64,000 nt of DNA from Demequina mangrovi (GCF_000759715.1 NZ_BBLU01000015.1:1-64000); one strand, 5' to 3'. Counted from the first letter of the stretch, positions 27,587 through 37,679 are shown. A program made the numbers and translations. The notes: generated by a model not told the origin, from the letters alone.

Positions 27587-29679
27587 CCGAAGACAACACC
27601 ACCGCCGCTCCCCCGACCGCGGTCGCCCCCGAGCCGGGAGTCGGCGTCGCGGGCGATGTGGCCGACCCGTATGCCGGTGCCGGCGAGCCGAAGAACCGCG
27701 CGCGCGTCGGGTCGATCCGGCCCAACGCCATGCTGTTCACGTCCGGCATCGGCGCGACCGTCGACCTCCCGCAGGCCGCCGTGATGCCCCAGGGCATCGA
27801 TGCATGGGACAAGGCGTATGCGCGCATGGGTGGCGAACCGCCTCTCGTGCTCGTCCCGCGCCTGCTCGAGGCGGTCCGACGGCAGCTCGGCAACCAGGTC
27901 GGCGAGCTGCGCCAGCCGCCGTGGCTGCCGGACGAGCTCGGCGGAGACACCACGCCGATCGGCATCCCCACTCGCGTCTTCCCGCAGTGGCTCAGGTGCA
28001 CGGGGTGCGACATGCTCGCGCCGGTGTCCGCCACCGCGTTCGAGTTCGAGAACACCCGCAAGCATCGTCCCGACCTCGCGCGGTTCATCCACCGGGGCTG
28101 CAAGGGACGTCTCAACAAGCAGGGCGTCTCGAGCCAGAAGGCACGCGCCCGCGTCGCCGTCCCCGCGCGCTACCTGATCGCGTGCACGAACGGGCACCTC
28201 GACGAGTTCCCCTACGTCGACTGGGTCCACGGTGCCGACAAGCACCGGCAGGAGTGCGTCGCGCAGCCGAAGATGCGGATGCTCGAGTGGCGCTCGAACC
28301 TCGGACCCCAGGTGTCGATCGAGTGCGTCAACTGCAAGGCGCGGCGCAACGTCGCCGAGCTCACGCGGGCCGGCGGCGAGGCATCGTTGCCGAACTGCCG
28401 AGGACGCCACCCGCACCTGCCCTCCTACGCCACCGCGGACGACCCGTGCAAGGGCGAGGTGCGACTCATGCTGCTCGGCGCGGCGAACCAGTGGTTCCCC
28501 GCGACCGTCAGCGTCCTGGTGCTGCCGTCCCGCAAGGTTCCCCAGCCGGCCGACACGGTCACCGAGGTCCTCGGCCTGCCGCCCGCCCAGCTCGCCGACC
28601 TGCAGTCGATCGACGATGTGAAGGCATGGAAGAAGTTCGGACCCAAGGTCATGACCGGAAAGTTCGACGGCATCACAGACGAGGAGCTCTGGACCGCGGT
28701 GCAGATCGCGCGCGGCGATCTTCCGCCCGTGGTGCCCGCGTCCGCCGAGCCCATCGGCTACGACCCGAACTACTTGCTCGCTCCCGAATGGGAGTCGCTC
28801 ACCCACCCCACAGAGTTCCTCACCGAGGACCGGCGCAACGGCTTCAAGGTGCATCCGGTGCCCGTCGCATCGTCCCTCAGTCCGGTGGTGGGCGAGGTGG
28901 TCGCCGTCGACCGCATCCGGAAGGCGAATGCCTTCATCGGGTTCACACGCATCGATGCGCTTGATCGGGTGGGCGACGACGCGACGCGGATCGCCCCGAT
29001 CGCGCTCTCCGGGAAGCCCGCATGGGTCCCCGCCACCGAGGATCGCGGCGAGGGCGTCTTCCTGCGGTTCGACGAGGAGCATGTCGCAGCGTGGGAGGCC
29101 GCGGTCCTGAGAAGCGACGTGTGGGCGGCTCACTGCGCGGCGCACGAGCGGAACCTCGAGCGCCGGCAGAGCCGCACCGCGGTCGTGCTCAACGCCGACG
29201 AGCGCATGCCGCCGCCGCGCTACTGGGCACTGCACACACTGTCGCACCTGCTGATCCGCGAGATGGCGATGTCGAGCGGGTATGGCTCGGCGTCGCTGTC
29301 CGAGCGCCTCTATGCGTGGCGCGCCTCGGAGGGCCGCGACCCGGCGGCCGGCATCCTCATCACGACCACGTCGCCCGACAGCGAAGGCACCCTCGGCGGA
29401 CTGGTCGACCTTGCGCGGACGCAAAGGCTCGAATCGGTGATGCACGACGCGCTGCATCGTGCACAGCGATGCTCGTCCGACCCGATCTGCGCGCACCGCG
29501 TGCCCAAGGGGCAGGAGGACTTCCTCCACGGTGCGGCGTGCCATTTCTGCGCATTCCTGTCCGAGACCTCCTGCGAGCGCGCGAACCGGTTCCTGGACCG
29601 TCGCTTCGTGCTCGGGCTGCATGGCGGGTCGCTCGACGTGGCCCCGCTGCTGGCCGGCGTGACGGTGGACGCCGGCTGA
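27583..29679 (+). CDS. drmB: DISARM protein DrmB (DUF1998)
   Basis: A 698-residue partner of DrmA. Features are an N-terminal SIRPNAMLFTSGIGATVDLP segment, several CxxC pairs (CTGC, CVNC) likely to hold zinc, and a C-terminal DUF1998 region with HTLSHLLIREMA and HGAACHFCAFLSETSCE. It starts with the GTG at 27583 in the GTGA overlap with drmA. The long frame upstream to 27322 is only a shadow of drmA. The stop overlaps the drmC ATG (TGATG). Confidence 0.88.
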   Translation: MTEDNTTAAPPTAVAPEPGVGVAGDVADPYAGAGEPKNRARVGSIRPNAMLFTSGIGATVDLPQAAVMPQGIDAWDKAYARMGGEPPLVLVPRLLEAVRRQLGNQVGELRQPPWLPDELGGDTTPIGIPTRVFPQWLRCTGCDMLAPVSATAFEFENTRKHRPDLARFIHRGCKGRLNKQGVSSQKARARVAVPARYLIACTNGHLDEFPYVDWVHGADKHRQECVAQPKMRMLEWRSNLGPQVSIECVNCKARRNVAELTRAGGEASLPNCRGRHPHLPSYATADDPCKGEVRLMLLGAANQWFPATVSVLVLPSRKVPQPADTVTEVLGLPPAQLADLQSIDDVKAWKKFGPKVMTGKFDGITDEELWTAVQIARGDLPPVVPASAEPIGYDPNYLLAPEWESLTHPTEFLTEDRRNGFKVHPVPVASSLSPVVGEVVAVDRIRKANAFIGFTRIDALDRVGDDATRIAPIALSGKPAWVPATEDRGEGVFLRFDEEHVAAWEAAVLRSDVWAAHCAAHERNLERRQSRTAVVLNADERMPPPRYWALHTLSHLLIREMAMSSGYGSASLSERLYAWRASEGRDPAAGILITTTSPDSEGTLGGLVDLARTQRLESVMHDALHRAQRCSSDPICAHRVPKGQEDFLHGAACHFCAFLSETSCERANRFLDRRFVLGLHGGSLDVAPLLAGVTVDAG

Positions 29680-30386
29680 TGGCGGACCCGTTCGTCGAGC
29701 TCGCCTCCGCGCTTTCGCCTGCGCTGGCTCTGAAGATCGCGTCGGGGCTCGAGATCGACGGACGGCTGTCGAAGGCGCTCGACAAGCTGCCGGCCGATTC
29801 GCCGGCGCGGCCGGCGCTGCGGGCCGCTCATGAAGCGGTGGGCGGTCCCGTTCTTGCGGGAGTGCTGCGGGGATTCGCAGTGGCCGCCGATGCAAACGCG
29901 ACCGATATCAGGGCGGTCTGGAGCGGGCCCACGTTCGAGGGCGACGGCGACCACACCACGTCGGCGCTCGCGCACCTGATCGACGACGCGAAGGAGGACG
30001 TGTTCGCTTCGACCTTCTCCGCGACGTCGGACTCACCATTCGTCGACGCGCTCTGGAGAGCAATCGCTCGGGGGGTCCAGACGACCTTGCTCGTGGACTC
30101 GTCTGTCAACAGGGGTGCAACGGCTGCAATGCTTCGCGAGAGGCTTTCTGGGGCACGGTTCTGGACCTATCGGCCGCCCGGCGGCTCATATGGGGTCCAG
30201 CACTCGAAGGTTGTGATCGTCGACTCCCGCAGAGCGTTCGTGACCAGCGCGAATCTCTCAACCGCAGGCGCCGAGCGAAACCTCGAAGCTGGTGTGATCG
30301 TCAGCGACGCCGCATTCGCATCCAATATGCGGCAAAGACTCTCAAGCCTCCATGCCAAGGGCGTGGAAGTCGTCGATCTGCCCTAG
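29679..30386 (+). CDS. drmC: DISARM phospholipase D-like protein DrmC
   Basis: A 235-residue PLD-superfamily protein, the last gene of the DISARM operon. One HxK motif is clear in QHSKVVIVDSRRAFVTSANLS. A second half-site is not obvious, so dimerisation is likely, as in other single-motif PLD nucleases. In studied DISARM systems DrmC is dispensable for some phages. GC falls in the last third of the gene (from about base 30040). Confidence 0.85.
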   Translation: MADPFVELASALSPALALKIASGLEIDGRLSKALDKLPADSPARPALRAAHEAVGGPVLAGVLRGFAVAADANATDIRAVWSGPTFEGDGDHTTSALAHLIDDAKEDVFASTFSATSDSPFVDALWRAIARGVQTTLLVDSSVNRGATAAMLRERLSGARFWTYRPPGGSYGVQHSKVVIVDSRRAFVTSANLSTAGAERNLEAGVIVSDAAFASNMRQRLSSLHAKGVEVVDLP

Positions 30387-30435
30387 CCGACCCCGCTCGC
30401 AAGCCAGCTTCCGCGGTCATCGCCAACGACCTCGC

Positions 30436-31992
30436 CTAGCGCCCCGTTTCGATTGCCGGTGGATCTACCGCCTGTGGCAGGTGCGCACTCAGGGTCACGC
30501 GCTCGCGCTCCGGCAACGAGATCCTGCTCTGCACGAGAGCAAGGAACGTCAGGACCTTCCCTGCCGCCACCACCTCCTGCGGGAACTCCCATACGAGGTT
30601 GCGGTCCCTGGTGATGACGTCGACGTCAATGCGGGACTTGGCCGGCTCGGGGTGGAGTCGGAGATAGCGGACATCTTCATTCGCAAACTCGTGGGCGAAC
30701 TGGCCAAACTTGTCAAAGTCGCTCTTCTTCGCGACCAGCACGCGCTGATTCGTGACGGCAATGATCGCGTCACCCGTCTTGAGCTCCTTCGCCCGGGCAA
30801 TCGCTTCGAGCGTCTCCCCGCGGCGCATCGTCCAACCGATCACCGGGAGCACGTGGTCCCCAAGTGGATCGTCGCCTACACACGCGGTCGCGGGCATCGT
30901 TGCCGGCTCCTTGGGTCCGCCCAGGTTGGCACCGAGAGATTCGACGACTGCGACGAGCTGGCCCGCTATCCGAGCAGAGGCCTTCGCATCACTGCCCTTT
31001 CCGAACACCGGCAATGTCCGGCCACCGGGAAGCGCTGCGATGATGCTGACCTCCCGGTGCACGCTGTCGAGGAGCTCGGCGAGGCTCTGGACCGAGCGGT
31101 CGTACTCCTCACGGGCCTCGGCGACGATCCGCTCGACAAGCGCTCCGTTGGCGCCATCGGGATCGACTTTGCTTCGCACATTGCTCGCACGCAACGCCTG
31201 GTACTGAAACCATGCGTTCTGCGCCACGATCAGCGAATACGCATCGTGGGCAAGCGCCTGTCCGCTGTTCTGAAGATACTCCCGGCGCTTCTGGTGATCG
31301 CGTGTCGCCCGGAGTATCTCCGCGTGGCCGGCGATGAGCTTGCCGAACAAGTCGCGCTGCTTCTCGAGCTCCGCCTCCTTGCCGCTGATGTTCTCCCACA
31401 CCGCATCGCTCGCCGACCCGACATGCATCGCCTCCCCTACCGCCTTGGAGACCGCCCGCTGGAGCCCGTGCAGCTCCGACCACTGCTCGGCACGCACGGT
31501 GCCAAGCAGTTCCCGCGTCACGGCGAGGTTCCGCTCGACCAAGCCGGAGATCTGGTTGAGCTGCATCTGGATCGCCGCCATGGCGATAGCGGGTCCGGCT
31601 GCCGCGACGATCGATGTCGCGGTCGCCCCAGCGGCGGGCGCCCAGCGCACTTGCGCCGCGAACTTCCCACCCTGCGACGTGAGAACGCCCAGGTTGTACG
31701 AGCCGTCCTTGACCACGTTCGCGCCCGTCGCGAGCGCGCGCATGGTCTCAGGGGCGAGGCGAATCAAGCCCTGAGCCTGCATCGCGGCGTTCGCGCCCTG
31801 CGCCGCGACATTCGCCACGCCGGTCGCCTGGGCCACGGCATTCTCGATCGCACGGCGGTCCGCCTCGGGCACGAGCGTCAGCGGCGTGACCTCGTAGCCT
31901 TCCGGCGGAACGCCGAATACGAGCGCGGTTCCCGGTGCGATCTCGACCAGGCTGGTTCCGGCTTCCTGCGGCGTCACGCCTTCCGCATCCAT
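30436..31992 (-). CDS. PH-like-domain protein of unknown function in the defence island
   Basis: A 518-residue protein I do not recognise. The order seen is: an N-terminal soluble part; an Ala/Gly-rich hydrophobic stretch (SIVAAAGPAIAMAAIQM) that could insert in a membrane; a long charged helical region, probably coiled coil; and a C-terminal bacterial PH-like domain (about residues 390-475, GDAIIAVTNQRVLVAKK). The ATG at 31992 has GGAGG five bases upstream; 32013 is an alternative, and the frame open to 32283 is probably not translated. GC is lower than average. It converges on drmC and diverges from the helicase pair. Confidence 0.6.
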   Translation of the reverse strand: MDAEGVTPQEAGTSLVEIAPGTALVFGVPPEGYEVTPLTLVPEADRRAIENAVAQATGVANVAAQGANAAMQAQGLIRLAPETMRALATGANVVKDGSYNLGVLTSQGGKFAAQVRWAPAAGATATSIVAAAGPAIAMAAIQMQLNQISGLVERNLAVTRELLGTVRAEQWSELHGLQRAVSKAVGEAMHVGSASDAVWENISGKEAELEKQRDLFGKLIAGHAEILRATRDHQKRREYLQNSGQALAHDAYSLIVAQNAWFQYQALRASNVRSKVDPDGANGALVERIVAEAREEYDRSVQSLAELLDSVHREVSIIAALPGGRTLPVFGKGSDAKASARIAGQLVAVVESLGANLGGPKEPATMPATACVGDDPLGDHVLPVIGWTMRRGETLEAIARAKELKTGDAIIAVTNQRVLVAKKSDFDKFGQFAHEFANEDVRYLRLHPEPAKSRIDVDVITRDRNLVWEFPQEVVAAGKVLTFLALVQSRISLPERERVTLSAHLPQAVDPPAIETGR

Positions 31993-32013
31993 CGGCGCCT
32001 CCATCCATCCCAT

Positions 32014-32379
32014 AGCTACCGAACGGCTGTCACGCACGATAGTGGACGATGGATGCGCACGGGCAGCGACCACGCCTCGCTGGCCGCGCGCGCTATCGGC
32101 CGGACGACGACAGCAGTCACTTTGGCCGAGGTCCATGCGGGAAGCGGGAACGGCTGCTCGATTGCAGAAATCGGTGGCTGGACCACATCCTGCCGCCGCG
32201 CGTGAGCCGCTTGTACTTTGCCACGCGATGAGGAGCACCCGCAGCAGACGCAGGACCCTCCGCGAGCGCGGGCAGTGGCCCACGCCACAAATGCTTGGCC
32301 CTGTCGGCCCCTTCTCCTAGGGTCATCGCAAGACATCGTCCGCCGCGCAGATGCGGCGGAAGGCTGAGGGGACCACACG
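32014..32379. other. Divergent promoter region without a gene
   Basis: These 366 bases separate the PH-like-domain gene and the SNF2 helicase gene. No credible small gene was seen; open frames are unsupported. The only structure noted is a 7-bp hairpin just before the helicase ribosome-binding site, listed separately. Confidence 0.6.
32340..32359 (+). promoter_or_regulatory. Leader hairpin upstream of the SNF2 helicase gene
   Basis: A perfect 7-bp stem (CCGCCGC/GCGGCGG) with loop GCAGAT ends 20 bases before the ATG at 32380 and just before the GAGGGG ribosome-binding site. It might affect translation initiation or act as a weak attenuator. Confidence 0.4.
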
Positions 32380-35300
32380 ATGACGGGCGAGTTTCGCTAC
32401 CACCCGGCGAGCGACGACGTGCGCGCGCACCTGCACTCCGACGAGCGCGCGCGCCTGGTCGTGATTGACACCCGGATCGACGACGTGGTCGACCACGTAC
32501 GCGAGGCCCGATGGCTCGACGTCCCCGACGCGGCCGTGCCTTCCGGCGTCTACACCTTCGACGGGCTACCCGAGCCGCTGGTGCTCTTCGTCCCGCTCGG
32601 CGCGCCCGCCACCGACGGCGATCGCGTCGACGTCACCGGCATCACCGAGGACCACCCGCTCGCGGAGGCCTGGCGTTGGGCCGAGCACTGGTGGGAGGCC
32701 GCCACCCCCGTCCCGGCACCCAAGTACCGCGTCAACGAGACCGTGATGCAGGCATCGTCCGGCATGGAGCTCACCCCCGCGCGACGCCAGTTCGCGCACG
32801 GACGATGGACGTACCGCGTCACTGTCGACGGCTCGACCCGATGGGAGCCTGAGTCGGGGCTCTCCCCCACCGAGGTCGACGACGATCCCGAGACCTGGGT
32901 GACGCAGCCCGCCGCGGACGTCGCACGCTTCGCCGCCACCCTCACGCGCGCGAAGCTCCAAGGCCGGTTCACCGACACCCTGTTCTCCTTCCGCGCGACG
33001 CGCACGATCTTCCGGCCGTACCAGTTCAAGCCCGTGATGAAGCTGCTGCAGACGGGAAAGGACCGCATCCTCATCGCCGACGAGGTGGGTCTCGGCAAGA
33101 CCATCGAGGCCGGGCTCGTGTGGACCGAGATGGAGGCGCGCGGCGAGGCGGACCGCGTGCTCGTCGTCTGCCCCTCCTCGCTGCTGGGCAAGTGGGAGGA
33201 GGAGATGGAGGAGCGCTTCGGACTCGAGCTCGACGAGCTCGACATGGCCGGCCTCGAGAAGTTCAAGACGCGCCATCTCGAGGGCCGGCTCCCCCGCCGC
33301 TTCCGCTACATCACCAGCCTCGAGCGCCTCCGCACCTGGCAAGGCCTCGACCTCCTCGCCGAGAACCCGCCGGACCTCGACCTGGTGATCGTCGACGAGG
33401 CCCACACGATGCGCAACGCCGGTACCAAGTCCAACCACACGGGCTCGCTGCTGCAGGCGTGGAGCGACGCGATCATCTTCCTCACCGCCACGCCCATCAA
33501 CCTCCGACAGCAGGACCTCTACAACCTGCTCGAGCTGCTCGTTCCCGAGGACGTCGAGAGCTTCGACGACCTCCTCGAGGCGCTCAAGCCCAACGCGGCG
33601 CTCAACGCCGTCGGCCGGCTGCTCACCGACCCAGAAGCCACCGCAGCCGACAGGACCGCAGCGCTCGCCGACCTGCCGCCGTCACCGCGCAGCACCTACA
33701 TGCGCGGTCGGCCCGACTTCGCGAGACTCATGGAGCTGGTCGCCCAGCCGAGCCTCGCGCCGACCGACGTGGTCGAGGCGCGCCGCCTCATCGCGGACCT
33801 CAACACGCTCTCAACCGTGATCACGCGCACCAAGAAGTCCGAAGTCGACGAGAACAAGGCCACGCGCTCGGCCCACTGGCAGGAGGTCGTGTGGACCGAC
33901 GCCGAGCGCACCTTCTACCGCGAGTACCTCGAGTGGTGCCAGGCCCGCGCCGACGCTGCGGAGATGCCGATCTACTTCTCGCAGCAGATGCCGCTCCGAC
34001 TCGCCAGCGCGTGCCTGCCCATGGCACGGCGCGCGGTGCTCGACTGGTCGCCGGCGCTGTTCGAGTCTGATGAGACGGACGATGCGACCGTGGCGGAGAT
34101 CTCGCCGTCGCGCCTCGTCGAGCCCCACCGCGAGCTGGTCGAGGCAGCCCACGCGCTCGACACCCACGTCGACTCCAAGTTCGACCAGCTCGAACCGCTG
34201 GTGGCGCAGCTCGCCGCCGAGGGGCGCCGCGCTCTGCTCTTCACCTTCTCGCGGCCCACGCTCGCGTACCTCGAGAACCGGCTCCGGGGACGCTACCGCG
34301 TCGCCGTGCTGCACGGCGGCGTCGACCGCCGGGCCCGGCGCGAGGTCATGACCGACTTCCGTGCCGGCCGCTACGACATCGTCCTCGCGAGCAAGGTCGC
34401 GAGCGAGGGCCTGGATTTCGAGTTCTGCTCGGCGATCATCAACTACGACCTCCCGTGGAACCCCATGGAGATCGAGCAGCGCATCGGCCGCATCGACCGC
34501 ATCGGCCAGGCCGAGTCGAAGATGCTGGTCGCGAGCTTCCACAACGAGGAGACCATCGACGAGCGGATCGTCGCGCGCGTCCTCGACCGGATCAGGATCT
34601 TCGAGGACTCGATCGGCGCGCTCGAGCCGATCGTCAACGAGCAGATGAAGACGCTCATGCACGCGTTCGACTGGAACCTCTCGGAGGCCGAGCAGGCCCG
34701 CAAGATCGACCAGGCGATGACCGCCATCGAGGAGCAGAAGGCGGGCCTGCGCGATGTGGCCGATGCCTCGACCGCGCTGCTGGTCGGCAACGACGTCGAC
34801 GTGTCCGGGCTCGAGGACGAGCTTGAGCGCTCGGGGCGATACGTCGGCCAGTTCGAGCTCGCGCACCTCATCGCGGACTGGGCCGCCACGGACGGCGCTC
34901 CCGGTATCGCCATCTCCCCCGACCGCACGAGCGTGAGCGTCCGCGGCAACGCCGAGATGGCCGCCCGTGTCCAGGCGCTCACCACGACCACCGGGCGTTC
35001 ACGCGCCGAGGTGGACCCTTACGCCGATCGCCTGCGAGCCGGCATCGAGCAGCACTTCGCGCTCGACCAGGAGCTCGCGCGCGCCGGCAGCCTCGACCTG
35101 CTCTCCGCGACCCACCCGCTGGTGATCGCCGCGACCGCCGTGCCGGGTCGCAAGCACGTGCGGTTCACCCACGCGAGCACGCGCCGCCACGACGAGAGCA
35201 TCCCCACCGGCACGTTCCTCGTCGCGCTCGCCCGCGCCGCCTATGCGCCACGGGGCGAGTCGGAGCTTTGGGCCACCGCCGTCACAGCGCAGGGTCGCCA

Positions 35301-35721
35301 CGACACCGGCGGCGTCGAGTCCGCGCTCCTCGCGGCACTCGCCCGCGGAGACCTCCGCGCGCCGTCGCGAGCGATCGCCGACGGGCTGCCGATGCGGCAG
35401 CTCGCGGCGCGTGCGATGAGCCATCTCCACGACCGGCATGCGCGCCGCATCGACGAGCTTCAGGCCGATGCGGTGGCGCAGGCCGAACTGCGCCGCCAGA
35501 CGCTCGACGAGCAGCACGAGCGCAAGATGTCATCGATCATGCGGCGCATCGCCACCGCTCGTGAGCGCGGCGTCACCGCCGGACAGCTCAAGGGCTTCGA
35601 GGGCATGCGCCGCAAGGCTGAGAGCCGCCACGCGGAGCTGCAGGCGAAGCTCGATCTCGAACGGTCGCCGAGCATCAGCCTCGAACCGATCGCCGTCTGC
35701 GTGCTCGAGGTGACCGCCTGA
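32380..35721 (+). CDS. SNF2/RapA-like helicase, candidate defence gene
   Basis: A 1113-residue superfamily 2 ATPase. Walker A ADEVGLGKTIEAGL is at about residue 233, the DEAH box (VDEAHTMRN) near 339, and motif III is FLTATPINL. The helicase C lobe includes ASEGLDFEFC and QRIGRIDRIGQ. The layout resembles DrmD (same type of Walker A and arginine-finger motifs), but the N- and C-terminal extensions differ, so this is a separate helicase and not a copy. The stop overlaps the next ATG (TGATG), so the two proteins are probably made together. It is not part of the DISARM operon. Confidence 0.82.
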   Translation: MTGEFRYHPASDDVRAHLHSDERARLVVIDTRIDDVVDHVREARWLDVPDAAVPSGVYTFDGLPEPLVLFVPLGAPATDGDRVDVTGITEDHPLAEAWRWAEHWWEAATPVPAPKYRVNETVMQASSGMELTPARRQFAHGRWTYRVTVDGSTRWEPESGLSPTEVDDDPETWVTQPAADVARFAATLTRAKLQGRFTDTLFSFRATRTIFRPYQFKPVMKLLQTGKDRILIADEVGLGKTIEAGLVWTEMEARGEADRVLVVCPSSLLGKWEEEMEERFGLELDELDMAGLEKFKTRHLEGRLPRRFRYITSLERLRTWQGLDLLAENPPDLDLVIVDEAHTMRNAGTKSNHTGSLLQAWSDAIIFLTATPINLRQQDLYNLLELLVPEDVESFDDLLEALKPNAALNAVGRLLTDPEATAADRTAALADLPPSPRSTYMRGRPDFARLMELVAQPSLAPTDVVEARRLIADLNTLSTVITRTKKSEVDENKATRSAHWQEVVWTDAERTFYREYLEWCQARADAAEMPIYFSQQMPLRLASACLPMARRAVLDWSPALFESDETDDATVAEISPSRLVEPHRELVEAAHALDTHVDSKFDQLEPLVAQLAAEGRRALLFTFSRPTLAYLENRLRGRYRVAVLHGGVDRRARREVMTDFRAGRYDIVLASKVASEGLDFEFCSAIINYDLPWNPMEIEQRIGRIDRIGQAESKMLVASFHNEETIDERIVARVLDRIRIFEDSIGALEPIVNEQMKTLMHAFDWNLSEAEQARKIDQAMTAIEEQKAGLRDVADASTALLVGNDVDVSGLEDELERSGRYVGQFELAHLIADWAATDGAPGIAISPDRTSVSVRGNAEMAARVQALTTTTGRSRAEVDPYADRLRAGIEQHFALDQELARAGSLDLLSATHPLVIAATAVPGRKHVRFTHASTRRHDESIPTGTFLVALARAAYAPRGESELWATAVTAQGRHDTGGVESALLAALARGDLRAPSRAIADGLPMRQLAARAMSHLHDRHARRIDELQADAVAQAELRRQTLDEQHERKMSSIMRRIATARERGVTAGQLKGFEGMRRKAESRHAELQAKLDLERSPSISLEPIAVCVLEVTA

Positions 35722-37679
35722 TGAACCGCGAAGAGACCATCGTCAACGAGCGCGCCCGCGAGGCCGTCTACCGGCGAGCGCTCGAGGTCCGCGCCAGCCG
35801 CACCGTCGCGACCCAGGGCCCAGCGAGCCAGGCGTGGACACGCACCGGCACCGTACGCCTGGCCGAGATTCCCGAGGGCGTCCTCATCGGCCGGGTCGCG
35901 CTGGCCGAGCCCAACGCCGATGTCCCCACGGGCGACTACTACGTGGGCAGCGCGTTCCACCAGGGAGACCACTTCACGGTGTTCAACTGGGCGGCGCGCG
36001 TCGCGGCGACATTCTTCGCCGACACCGGGCACGACTGGTGCGCCGATGTGGTGGGTCGCCGGAGTTTCGCGCACGAAGGCGACCGCATCGCGGACTTCGA
36101 GGACATACGTTTCGAGGGCGCTACTGGCGGACCACTGTTCCAGGCCCGGCGGCTCACCGTTCCCAAGGCACCTGCCCGTGCGCTCCCGACCCCGGTCGCG
36201 GCGCCCGCCGCCTCGCCGGTATCGACGCCGATGCCGGCGCCGGTCGCCGAGCCCACCTCGCATCGTGCCCCCGACGCGCCGGCGCCCCGGGCTGGCGCGC
36301 CGCTGCGCGCCGAGGGATTGCTGCGACGTCAGCTCCGTGCGCCGCGAACGGGCCACCTCGGCGCCGTGCTCGCGACGCTTCAGCCCGACCAGTACGACCT
36401 CGTGACCCGCCGGGCCGACGAGGATCTCATCATCGAGGGCCATCCGGGTACGGGCAAGACCGTCATCGCCGCGCATCGTGCCGCATACCTGGTGTCACGC
36501 GCCGACCACGAGCTCGACGAGGGCGATGCGCCCGTGCGTCGGGTGCTGCTGGTCGGCCCCACGGACGAGTACGCCGACCACGTGCGTCCGGCGATCGACC
36601 GGCTCACGGGCGGGAGCGATGCAGTGGACGTGATCTCGCTGCGTCGGCTGCTCGCGACGCTCGCAGGCGTCCCCGACGTCCCCGAGGGGCGCGCGATCAC
36701 GCGCATCGAGGATGGTGCGAGCGAGATCTTCTCCTTCGCGCACGCCGCGGCGAGGATCCACCGGAAGCAGCAGGCCGCCCGTAATCGCACCACGATGCGC
36801 CTGCGCGACGCCTACGACGTACTGCGGGCGAACGGGACAGCGCAGGAGCCGATCACGCGCGATCCGGAGTGGGACCGGTACTTCGCGAACCTTCCGCGCT
36901 TCGAGTCGGCGCGGATGTCGCGGATGCTCGCGCCGATGCTGGCCGCGATCGGATGGCACCTGTCCTCCGAGAACCCCTACGCCGGCTACGACTGCTTCAT
37001 CGTCGACGAGGCGCAGGACGTCATGGCGGCCGAGTGGGCGCTGCTCGATGCGATCGCGACCGGCAACGAACGATGGACGCTGCTGGGCGATCTCAATCAG
37101 CGTCGGTCGGATGCGGCGCTCGCGTCGTGGACGCACGTGGGTGACCTGCTCGGGATCCTCGACGATGCCGGCGACGCGCCGGTGGCGACCATCAGCCGTG
37201 GGTACCGCTCGACCGCGCCGATCCTCGAGTTCGCAAACCGGTTGCTTCCCAAGGCTGAACGCGCAGTCCGGTGTGTGCAGACACTCGGTGCTGAGGTCCA
37301 GATCGCACGCGTGCGCACCGCGACGCTCCACGATGAGGCCGTGACCCGGGCCGCAAGTCTTGGCACGCGCTACCCCGACGGCACGGTGGCGATCATCAGC
37401 ATCGAGCACCCGGTGACCGAGCTCGAACTTACCAAGCGGCGCTGGCGCAAGGACCCTGATCACGCCTATCGCTGGACGCGGGAGGGCCAGTCGATCGACG
37501 TCCTCAACCCCAACTACGCCCGCGGCCTCGAGTGGGACGCGGTCGTGGTGGTCGAGCCTGCGCGCTTCCCGCAGAACTTCCTGCGGCACGGGCTGCTGTA
37601 CACGAGCCTCACCCGCGCGAACCAGGAGCTGTGCGTGGTGCACAGCGAGGCGCTGCCGGAGGCGTTGCGGGGACGCTGA
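35721..37679 (+). CDS. HelD/UvrD-like superfamily 1 ATPase
   Basis: A 652-residue protein. Residues 1 to about 150 resemble the N-terminal part of HelD (VLIGRVALAE, then a degenerate NWAARVAATFF where HelD has DWRAP). Walker A GHPGTGKTVIAAHR is at about residue 240 and Walker B FIVDEAQDVM near 430. The end has YTSLTRANQELCVV, the UvrD-like motif VI. HelD removes stalled RNA polymerase; whether this protein acts on polymerase or on DNA cannot be said. It is translationally coupled to the SNF2 helicase, suggesting a two-motor system. Confidence 0.8.
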   Translation: MNREETIVNERAREAVYRRALEVRASRTVATQGPASQAWTRTGTVRLAEIPEGVLIGRVALAEPNADVPTGDYYVGSAFHQGDHFTVFNWAARVAATFFADTGHDWCADVVGRRSFAHEGDRIADFEDIRFEGATGGPLFQARRLTVPKAPARALPTPVAAPAASPVSTPMPAPVAEPTSHRAPDAPAPRAGAPLRAEGLLRRQLRAPRTGHLGAVLATLQPDQYDLVTRRADEDLIIEGHPGTGKTVIAAHRAAYLVSRADHELDEGDAPVRRVLLVGPTDEYADHVRPAIDRLTGGSDAVDVISLRRLLATLAGVPDVPEGRAITRIEDGASEIFSFAHAAARIHRKQQAARNRTTMRLRDAYDVLRANGTAQEPITRDPEWDRYFANLPRFESARMSRMLAPMLAAIGWHLSSENPYAGYDCFIVDEAQDVMAAEWALLDAIATGNERWTLLGDLNQRRSDAALASWTHVGDLLGILDDAGDAPVATISRGYRSTAPILEFANRLLPKAERAVRCVQTLGAEVQIARVRTATLHDEAVTRAASLGTRYPDGTVAIISIEHPVTELELTKRRWRKDPDHAYRWTREGQSIDVLNPNYARGLEWDAVVVVEPARFPQNFLRHGLLYTSLTRANQELCVVHSEALPEALRGR

